Assembly (NCBI GenBank): GCA_031556475.1
Contig: JAVBSY010000126.1
Span: 1-13,417, forward strand
Direction of reading: 5' to 3'
Length of the DNA stretch: 13,417 bases
From: Azoarcus sp031556475
Lineage (GTDB): Bacteria > Pseudomonadota > Gammaproteobacteria > Burkholderiales > Rhodocyclaceae
Shown here one piece after another: positions 6,777 through 13,417 of the stretch. The number at the start of each line of letters is the position of its first letter. Positions within the stretch are counted from its first letter, which is position 1. The notes beneath the pieces were generated by a model. It saw only the letters and a list, made by a program, of their open reading frames with translations. It made no database searches and was not told where the DNA came from. The translations under genes were made by a program, and so were the position numbers.

Positions 6777-7214
6777 ATGCGCTCTCGTTTTTCGTTCCAC
6801 CGCTCATTCATCGCGGCTCTGACCGCCACTGGTCTGCTGGCCGGCTGTTCCTTTGTCGGCAACATGGCCGAGAAGGTCAACCCTTACCGGATCGACGTCC
6901 GGCAGGGCAATTACGTGGATCAGGCCATGGTGGCCCAGCTCAAGCGGGGCATGAGCCGGGACCAGGTGCGCTTCGTTCTCGGATCGCCGCTGATCGTCGA
7001 CATTTTTCACCGCGATCGCTGGGATTACGTGTATCGCTTCGCGCCGGGCAACGAGGGTGAGCCGGAGCAGCGTGTGATCTCGGTGTATTTCCAGGACGAC
7101 AAGCTCGACCATGTGGAAGGCGACGTGCAGGGCGGGGATGCGCAGGCAGAGGCCACCTCCGCGCAGGCTGGGCGTTCCCGCGTGGTCGAGGTGCCGGCCG
7201 CGCCGGCTCAGTGA
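6777..7214 (+). CDS. bamE: Outer membrane protein assembly factor BamE (SmpA/OmlA lipoprotein)
   Basis: BamE is a small lipoprotein of the BAM complex, which folds beta-barrel proteins into the outer membrane. The ATG at 6777 gives 145 residues with a lipoprotein signal (MRSRFSFHRSFIAALTATG) and lipobox LLAGC, the lipidated cysteine being residue 24. An upstream in-frame ATG at 6666 would precede the predicted promoter and bury the signal peptide, so it was not used; the ribosome-binding site before 6777 is weak. The conserved SmpA/OmlA core follows: PYRIDVRQGNYVD, LKRGMSRDQVRFVLGSPLI, DRWDYVYRF and ISVYFQDDKLDHVEGD. An Ala/Gln-rich tail of about 25 residues ends the protein. It lies 25 bases before dapB and is probably cotranscribed with it. 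Confidence 0.95.
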   Translation: MRSRFSFHRSFIAALTATGLLAGCSFVGNMAEKVNPYRIDVRQGNYVDQAMVAQLKRGMSRDQVRFVLGSPLIVDIFHRDRWDYVYRFAPGNEGEPEQRVISVYFQDDKLDHVEGDVQGGDAQAEATSAQAGRSRVVEVPAAPAQ

Positions 7215-7239
7215 TTGACTCATTTTCCCGGGTAAAGAA

Positions 7240-8046
7240 ATGAAACCTGTTCGCGTCGCGATTGCCGGGGCATCCGGCCGCATGGGCCGCATGCTGATCG
7301 AGGCTGCCTTGTCGGATGAAAGCGTGGTGCTGGCAGCCGCGTTCGATCAGGCGGGGGGGGCGTTTGTCGGCCGCAGCGTGGGCGAGATGATCGGCTCCGC
7401 GTGCGATGTGAAGATCGGTGACGACGCCCGGGCGGCGCTTGCCGTGGCTGATTGCCTGATCGACTTCACCCGCCCCGAAGGCACGCTGCGCCACCTCGCG
7501 CTGGCTCGTGAGTTGGGCAAGGCCGTGGTGATCGGCACGACCGGTGTCGATGCCGCCGGCAAGGCGGCGGTCGCCGAGGCAGGGCGCGCGATTCCGGTCG
7601 TGTTCGCGCCCAATATGGCCGTGGGCGTCAATGCGGTGTTCAAGCTGCTGGAGGTGGCGGCGCGCATCCTGTCCTCCGGCTACGATGTCGAAGTCATCGA
7701 GGCGCATCACCGCTTCAAGGTCGACGCGCCGTCCGGCACCGCCCTGCGCATGGGGGAAGTGGTTGCGCGCGAGTTGGGGCGCAGCCTCGATGATTGCGCC
7801 ATCTATGGCCGCGAGGGCGTGACCGGCGAGCGCAAGGCGGAAACCATCGGTTTTTCCACCATCCGCGGCGGCGATGTGGTGGGCGATCACACTGTGTTGT
7901 TTGCAGGTATCGGTGAGCGCATCGAAATCACGCACAAATCCGGCAGCCGCATGCCCTATGCGCTGGGCGCGTTGCGCGCGGCGCGTTTCCTGGCCGGACG
8001 CGGGGCGGGCGTGTTCGATATGCAGGACGTGCTCGGCTTGCGCTGA
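7240..8046 (+). CDS. dapB: 4-hydroxy-tetrahydrodipicolinate reductase
   Basis: DapB reduces 4-hydroxy-tetrahydrodipicolinate with NAD(P)H in the diaminopimelate route to lysine and peptidoglycan; it acts as a cytoplasmic tetramer. The 268-residue protein has the usual length. The N-terminal dinucleotide-binding loop is GASGRMG (residues 10-16). The segments DFTRPEGTLRHL, VIGTTG and FAPNMAVGVNAVF mark the nucleotide fold. The catalytic and substrate site is EAHHRFKVDAPSGTA, with His156, His157 and Lys160. IGFSTIRGGDVVGDHTVLFAG and EITHKSGSR complete the family pattern. The start ATG at 7240 follows GGGTAAAG at short range. The gene lies directly after bamE, an arrangement seen in other betaproteobacteria, and is followed after 13 bases by the hybrid kinase gene. 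Confidence 0.98.
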   Translation: MKPVRVAIAGASGRMGRMLIEAALSDESVVLAAAFDQAGGAFVGRSVGEMIGSACDVKIGDDARAALAVADCLIDFTRPEGTLRHLALARELGKAVVIGTTGVDAAGKAAVAEAGRAIPVVFAPNMAVGVNAVFKLLEVAARILSSGYDVEVIEAHHRFKVDAPSGTALRMGEVVARELGRSLDDCAIYGREGVTGERKAETIGFSTIRGGDVVGDHTVLFAGIGERIEITHKSGSRMPYALGALRAARFLAGRGAGVFDMQDVLGLR

Positions 8047-8059
8047 GCATCGGCCGGCC

Positions 8060-10561
8060 GTGGACGAGCGGGGTGCCGTGTCCGGATCGCATGGCGAGCC
8101 GGCATCGGCTGCCCTTGCACGCGAACTGGCCGTGCTGCGGGAGCGGCTCGATCTGATCGTGCGCAATACCCGTTCCGGCTGGTGGGAATGGGATCTGGGC
8201 GAAGACCAACCCTTTTTCGACGATTGTTTGTGTTCATGGCTGGGTTACGCGACAACGGCGTCGGCGCCAGCGGCAACGGCGGGGCCGGGCGAGCCGCAGC
8301 GCAACTGGCATTCGTTGATGCAGGAAGACGACCGCGCGGCGATGGCGCAGAGGCTGCGCGACCATTTGTGCGGTCTGACGCCGACGCTCGAGGGGGAATT
8401 CCGCGTTCGCGCGGCCGATGGCTCCTGGCGCTGGATCGGCATACGCGGCGGCGAGAGCGCGCCGCATGGCGGCCGGCGTTGTGTCGTCGGTATCTACCAG
8501 GACGTTACCGAGCGCAGGCAGCACGAATTCGAGTTGTTGCAGGCGAAAGAGGCGGCGGAGGCGGCCAGCCGCGCCAAGGGCGATTTTCTCGCCAACATGA
8601 GCCACGAAATTCGCACGCCGATGAACGGTATTCTCGGCATGACCGAATTGCTGCTCGATTCGCCGCTGGCGCCCGAGCAGAGGGAGTATCTGCAGACGGT
8701 CAAATCGTCGGCCGAATCCTTGCTCACCATCATCAACGACATTCTCGATTTTTCGCGTGTCGAAGCGGGTCGGATCGAGCTTGAACACATCGATTTTTCG
8801 ATTGCCGACATCGTTGCCGAAACGGCACGTTCGCTCGCCGTGCGGGCGTACCAGCAAGGCCTGGAGCTGTTTTTCACCATCGCGCCCGATGTGCCGCGTG
8901 TGCTCAGAGGCGATCCGTTGCGCGTGCGCCAGATATTGGTGAACCTGATCGGCAATGCGATCAAATTCACCGAAGCCGGCGAAATCGAGATCGCGGTAAG
9001 CCTGCGCGTACGCGAAGCCGACAAGGCCACGGTGCGTATCGCGGTGCGCGATACCGGCATCGGCATCGCCGCGGACAAACTGGAAAGCATATTCGGCGCG
9101 TTTTCCCAGGCGGATACCTCGACGACGCGCAAATATGGCGGAACCGGCCTGGGATTGGCGATCTGCCGCCATATGGTGGAGTTGATGGAAGGGGCGATCG
9201 AGGTTGCCAGCCAGCCGGGCGCCGGCAGCACGTTCAGTTTTTCGGTGCCGCTGGAAGTGGTTGCCGAGGCACGGCGGGAAGATGGTGCGGCACCGAAAGG
9301 AATTCGGGCGCTGATCGTGGCGCGCAATGCGGCGTTTCGCCGCTACGTGGCGAATCTGCTCAGGGCGGACGGCGTGCAGCCGGTCGGCGTACCCGATGGC
9401 GAGACCGCGATGGCCGCGTTGACGGATGCCGTGCGCGCGGGTGATGCGTTCGATTTCATCCTCACCGATGCCGATATGCCTGATCCTGGCGGTTTCGGTC
9501 TGGCGCAGCACTTCGGCATGGAAACGGCCTGGCTCGATCGCATCGTGATGATGTTGCCGAGCCATTCGCAGTACAACGATCTGGCTCGTTGCCGCCAGCT
9601 TGGGTTGTTGTCGCGTCTGTCCAAGCCTTTTTCCGCCGACGATCTACGCGCGGTGCTGCTGATGGCGCGGCGAGGTGTGCAGGTGGCCGAGGTCGTTTCG
9701 GCCGAATTCCGGCCTGAGCGCTCATTGACCGAGATGTTGGCCGAGGATTGTCGCGCGCAGGCGGCGGGCCTGAATATCCTGCTTGCCGAGGACAATCCGG
9801 TGAATCAGACGGTGGCGATGCAGATACTCGAACGCGCGGGGCATCGGGTGACGGTCGTCAACAACGGCCAGGAAGCGCTCGACGCTTTCGACGCGGGTCG
9901 GTTCGACGTCATTTTGATGGACGTGCAGATGCCTGTTCTTGGCGGTATTGAGGCGACACAGGCGATTCGCGCGCGCGAAGCGCGCCGTAGCTGGTCGGCG
10001 CAGGGTGCCTGGCGGGCGACGCCGATCGTGGCGATGACCGCCTACGCGATGCAGGAAGACCGTGCCCGTTGCCTGGAGGCGGGGATGGACGACTATATTT
10101 CCAAACCGATTCGTCCGCCCGATCTGCTTGCCGCCCTGGGGCGGGTCCGTGCACTCGCAGCCCAGGCGACGGAGGATTTTTGTGGCGACGTTTCCTTGCT
10201 GGACGATGCCGACGATGCCGGTGATGTGGCGGATCTGCGCGAAGCGCGTGCGATGTTCGATGGCGACGAAAACGTCGTCCAGCAATTGCTGGAGGTTTTC
10301 TTCCGGGATTTCGACAGTACGCAGGAAAGGTTGCGCGCCGCCGGTGCGGCAAAAAAATATTCCGACCTGGCCGATGTGGCGCATTCGATAAAAGGGTCGG
10401 TGGGTTTGTTCGGCGCGCGCCGCGCCACCGATGCGGCACGGCGCCTGGAAGTGGCAGCCAGGGAGGGCGACGCCACGGCATGCGGCGTACTGCTTGATCT
10501 TCTGCTTTACGAAATGGGCGTGCTCGGCTCGGTATTGCGCAAAAGCCTGCGTAAACGCTGA
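8060..10561 (+). CDS. Soluble hybrid sensor histidine kinase (PAS-HisKA-HATPase-REC-REC-Hpt)
   Basis: This 833-residue multistep phosphorelay kinase is assembled like BarA/GacS-type hybrids but has no transmembrane segment. Order: PAS-like sensor (about 25-150, ending EFRVRAADGSWRWIGIRG); HisKA with the phospho-histidine in MSHEIRTPMNGILG (His182); HATPase with N box (Asn299 in NLIGNAIKFTE), DTGIGI (Asp331) and GGTGLGLAI. A first receiver (about 415-535) keeps Asp470 and SKPF, but its acidic pair is replaced (ALIVARN). A second, complete receiver (about 571-695) has Glu577, Asp578, Asp621, Thr660 and Lys682. The Hpt domain has HSIKGS (His775). Start choice: GTG at 8060, the first plausible in-frame start after the dapB stop; GTG at 8078 is an alternative (827 residues), and ribosome-binding sites are weak for both. 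The frame stays open upstream inside dapB, but that stretch is an Arg/Cys-rich shadow. No separate response regulator is nearby. Signal and target are unknown. Confidence 0.93.
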   Translation: MDERGAVSGSHGEPASAALARELAVLRERLDLIVRNTRSGWWEWDLGEDQPFFDDCLCSWLGYATTASAPAATAGPGEPQRNWHSLMQEDDRAAMAQRLRDHLCGLTPTLEGEFRVRAADGSWRWIGIRGGESAPHGGRRCVVGIYQDVTERRQHEFELLQAKEAAEAASRAKGDFLANMSHEIRTPMNGILGMTELLLDSPLAPEQREYLQTVKSSAESLLTIINDILDFSRVEAGRIELEHIDFSIADIVAETARSLAVRAYQQGLELFFTIAPDVPRVLRGDPLRVRQILVNLIGNAIKFTEAGEIEIAVSLRVREADKATVRIAVRDTGIGIAADKLESIFGAFSQADTSTTRKYGGTGLGLAICRHMVELMEGAIEVASQPGAGSTFSFSVPLEVVAEARREDGAAPKGIRALIVARNAAFRRYVANLLRADGVQPVGVPDGETAMAALTDAVRAGDAFDFILTDADMPDPGGFGLAQHFGMETAWLDRIVMMLPSHSQYNDLARCRQLGLLSRLSKPFSADDLRAVLLMARRGVQVAEVVSAEFRPERSLTEMLAEDCRAQAAGLNILLAEDNPVNQTVAMQILERAGHRVTVVNNGQEALDAFDAGRFDVILMDVQMPVLGGIEATQAIRAREARRSWSAQGAWRATPIVAMTAYAMQEDRARCLEAGMDDYISKPIRPPDLLAALGRVRALAAQATEDFCGDVSLLDDADDAGDVADLREARAMFDGDENVVQQLLEVFFRDFDSTQERLRAAGAAKKYSDLADVAHSIKGSVGLFGARRATDAARRLEVAAREGDATACGVLLDLLLYEMGVLGSVLRKSLRKR

Positions 10562-10598
10562 TTTTTCCTGGCTTGCGCTGTTTCGCGCCGTTCCCGCG

Positions 10599-10627
10599 TT
10601 GCCTTAAAGCAACAAAAAAATTAGAAT
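10599..10627 (+). promoter_or_regulatory. Predicted carA promoter
   Basis: TTGCCT (10599-10604) and TAGAAT (10622-10627) match the -35 at four of six and the -10 at five of six positions, separated by exactly 17 bases of A-rich sequence. The start is expected near G10634, where the transcript would begin GATTTTC. This resembles the GATTTTTT starts of E. coli codBA and upp, which respond to UTP by slippage and start-site choice. The promoter lies upstream of a terminator-like hairpin, giving a carA leader of about 117 bases. Confidence 0.55.
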
Positions 10628-10645
10628 TCCATGGATTTTCAGGAG

Positions 10646-10678
10646 CGGGAGCGGTCCCCACGGTCGCCCCCGTTTTTT
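10646..10678 (+). terminator. Intrinsic terminator or attenuator in the carA leader
   Basis: CGGGAGCG (10646-10653) pairs with CGCCCCCG (10665-10672) with one A-C mismatch, followed directly by six T (10673-10678). This is a standard Rho-independent layout. It is 85 bases after the kinase stop codon and so could simply end that transcript. However, the predicted carA promoter is upstream of it, so carA transcripts would have to pass it. An attenuator controlled by pyrimidine or arginine supply is therefore an attractive reading. Confidence 0.6.
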
Positions 10679-10750
10679 CGCGCATTTTTCATGCTGCGGA
10701 GCGCGTTTCAGTCTCGCTCCCGGCCTTTCGGTTGAGTTCAGGAGTCTGTC

Positions 10751-11893
10751 GTGACTGTTTTCCCACCCGCCCTTCTCGCGCTTGCCGACGGAACGGTGTT
10801 TTACGGCAAAGGTATCGGCGCGGTTGGCAGTACGGTGGGTGAGGTCGTGTTCAACACCTCGATGTCGGGCTATCAGGAAATTCTGACCGACCCGAGTTAT
10901 GCCCGCCAGATCGTCACGCTGACCTATCCGCACATCGGCAACACCGGCGTCAATCGCGAGGATGTGGAGTCTACGCATGTTCACGCGGCAGGGCTGGTGA
11001 TCCGCGATCTGCCCATCCTGCCGTCCAATTTCCGCATGGACCAGCGGCTGGATGCCTACTTGAGGGCGGAAAACGTCGTCGCCATCGCCGGCCTCGATAC
11101 GCGCAAGCTCACCCGTGTGTTGCGGGAAAAGGGCGCGCAGGCTGGCTGTATCGTCACCGCCGCCGAGGGCGCCGCGCTCGATGCCGATGCGGCGGTGGCT
11201 GCCGCGCGTGGTTTCCCCGGGCTGGCCGGCATGGATTTGGCCAAGGTCGTTTCCGCGCCCGAAGCCTACGAGTGGACCGAGGGAGAATGGGCGCTCGGGC
11301 ACGGCTACGTACCGCAGGGCGACACTCGCTTTCACGTCGTCGCCTATGATTTCGGCGTCAAGCGCAACATTCTGCGCATGCTCACCGCGCGCGGCTGCCG
11401 CTTGACCGTGGTGCCGGCGCAGACACCGGCCAAGGATGTGTTGGCGCTCAAGCCTGACGGGGTGTTCCTGTCCAACGGGCCGGGCGACCCGGAGCCGTGT
11501 GATTACGCCATCGCCGCCATCCGCGAGATCGTCGCCGCCCGTGTGCCGACTTTTGGCATCTGCCTGGGCCACCAGTTGCTTGCGCTCGCTTCCGGGGCGA
11601 AGACGATGAAGATGAAGTTCGGCCATCACGGCGCGAACCACCCGGTCAAGGATGTTGATGCCGGCCATGTGCTGATCACCAGCCAGAATCATGGCTTCGC
11701 GGTCGATCCGGCAACGCTGCCGGCGACGCTGAGGGTGACGCACGTATCGCTGTTCGACGGCTCCAACCAGGGCCTCGCCCGCACCGACGCACCGGCCTTT
11801 TCCTTCCAGGGACACCCGGAAGCAGGGCCGGGGCCGCATGACGTGGGCGCGTTGTTCGATCGCTTCATCCGGCTCATCGAAGCGAGCCGGTAA
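10751..11893 (+). CDS. carA: Carbamoyl-phosphate synthase small subunit (glutaminase)
   Basis: CarA hydrolyses glutamine and channels ammonia to CarB for carbamoyl phosphate, the precursor of arginine and pyrimidines. The 380-residue protein has the family length. The GTG start at 10751 is decided by AGGAG at 10740-10744 with 6-base spacing. The N-terminal CarA-specific domain shows LADGTVFYGKGIG, GEVVFNTSMSGYQEILTDPSY and HIGNTGVN. The C-terminal class I amidotransferase domain has the nucleophile Cys271 in GICLGHQLLAL and catalytic His355 and Glu357 in FQGHPEAGPGPHD; SQNHGFAVD is also conserved. All three triad residues match the expected places. It precedes carB by 79 bases in the same direction, the usual carAB operon. 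The leader (10634-10750) is unusual and may regulate it. The kinase gene before it is not a usual partner. Confidence 0.98.
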   Translation: MTVFPPALLALADGTVFYGKGIGAVGSTVGEVVFNTSMSGYQEILTDPSYARQIVTLTYPHIGNTGVNREDVESTHVHAAGLVIRDLPILPSNFRMDQRLDAYLRAENVVAIAGLDTRKLTRVLREKGAQAGCIVTAAEGAALDADAAVAAARGFPGLAGMDLAKVVSAPEAYEWTEGEWALGHGYVPQGDTRFHVVAYDFGVKRNILRMLTARGCRLTVVPAQTPAKDVLALKPDGVFLSNGPGDPEPCDYAIAAIREIVAARVPTFGICLGHQLLALASGAKTMKMKFGHHGANHPVKDVDAGHVLITSQNHGFAVDPATLPATLRVTHVSLFDGSNQGLARTDAPAFSFQGHPEAGPGPHDVGALFDRFIRLIEASR

Positions 11894-11930
11894 GCCGGCG
11901 AGCGGCAAGTAAAGAAAAATACGATCCCCG

Positions 11931-11946
11931 GCGGGCCGTCGCCCGC
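11931..11946 (+). repeat. Hairpin in the carA-carB intercistronic gap
   Basis: GCGGGC (11931-11936), loop CGTC and GCCCGC (11941-11946) form a tight 6-base stem, extendable by a G-U pair. There is no T-run, so it should not stop transcription; it might stabilise or segment the carAB mRNA. The rest of the 79-base gap shows only the carB ribosome-binding site. Confidence 0.4.
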
Positions 11947-11972
11947 TGTCCGAGAATCACCGAGGCAATGCA

Positions 11973-13417
<1,445 letters not shown>

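Noticed and set aside
7874..8059. Kinase reading frame extending 62 codons back into dapB
   Set aside because: The segment is the out-of-frame reading of intact dapB (Arg-, Cys- and Trp-rich) and has no domain; an overlapping start is unnecessary.

Overview
The window looks like a chromosomal segment of a GC-rich betaproteobacterium. The order fur (divergent) / bamE-dapB ... carA-carB, with recN close by, is what I know from Rhodocyclales and Nitrosomonadales-type genomes. This placement rests on gene order and protein character only; no database search was possible, and genus cannot be stated.

Layout: (1) 1-820 is the C-terminal half of recN. (2) 821-1294 is a non-coding, clearly AT-richer stretch carrying a perfect FNR/Anr-type box (CTTGATTCATATCAAG, 1078-1093) and possible promoters. 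(3) 1295-6013 is a tightly coupled three-gene operon: a TonB-dependent outer-membrane receptor, a Tat-exported periplasmic binding protein of the FbpA/AfuA-like class, and a secreted di-haem c-type cytochrome of the DUF1111/DHOR putative peroxidase family. No ABC permease or ATPase is present. (4) 6014-6203 is a convergent intergenic region with nested inverted repeats. (5) fur (minus strand) and bamE-dapB (plus strand) diverge from a 135-bp region with a 15-bp dyad shared by both predicted promoters. (6) 8060-10561 is a soluble hybrid histidine kinase (PAS, HisKA, HATPase, degenerate receiver, intact receiver, Hpt) starting 13 bp after dapB. (7) 10562-13417 holds a regulatory-looking leader followed by carA and the first 481 codons of carB.

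How the genes work together: recN (DNA repair), fur (metal regulation), bamE (outer-membrane protein assembly), dapB (lysine/peptidoglycan precursor) and carAB (carbamoyl phosphate for arginine and pyrimidines) are ordinary core functions. The accessory parts are the receptor/binding-protein/di-haem operon between recN and fur, and the hybrid kinase between dapB and carA. The operon is the best candidate for an undescribed system: an outer-membrane uptake and periplasmic redox-processing module, probably induced at low oxygen, with unknown substrate. The carA leader is the second notable region: a good sigma70-like promoter, an initially transcribed GATTTTC tract like UTP-sensitive E. coli promoters, an intrinsic terminator just downstream, and a perfect 8-base competitor for the terminator's left arm.
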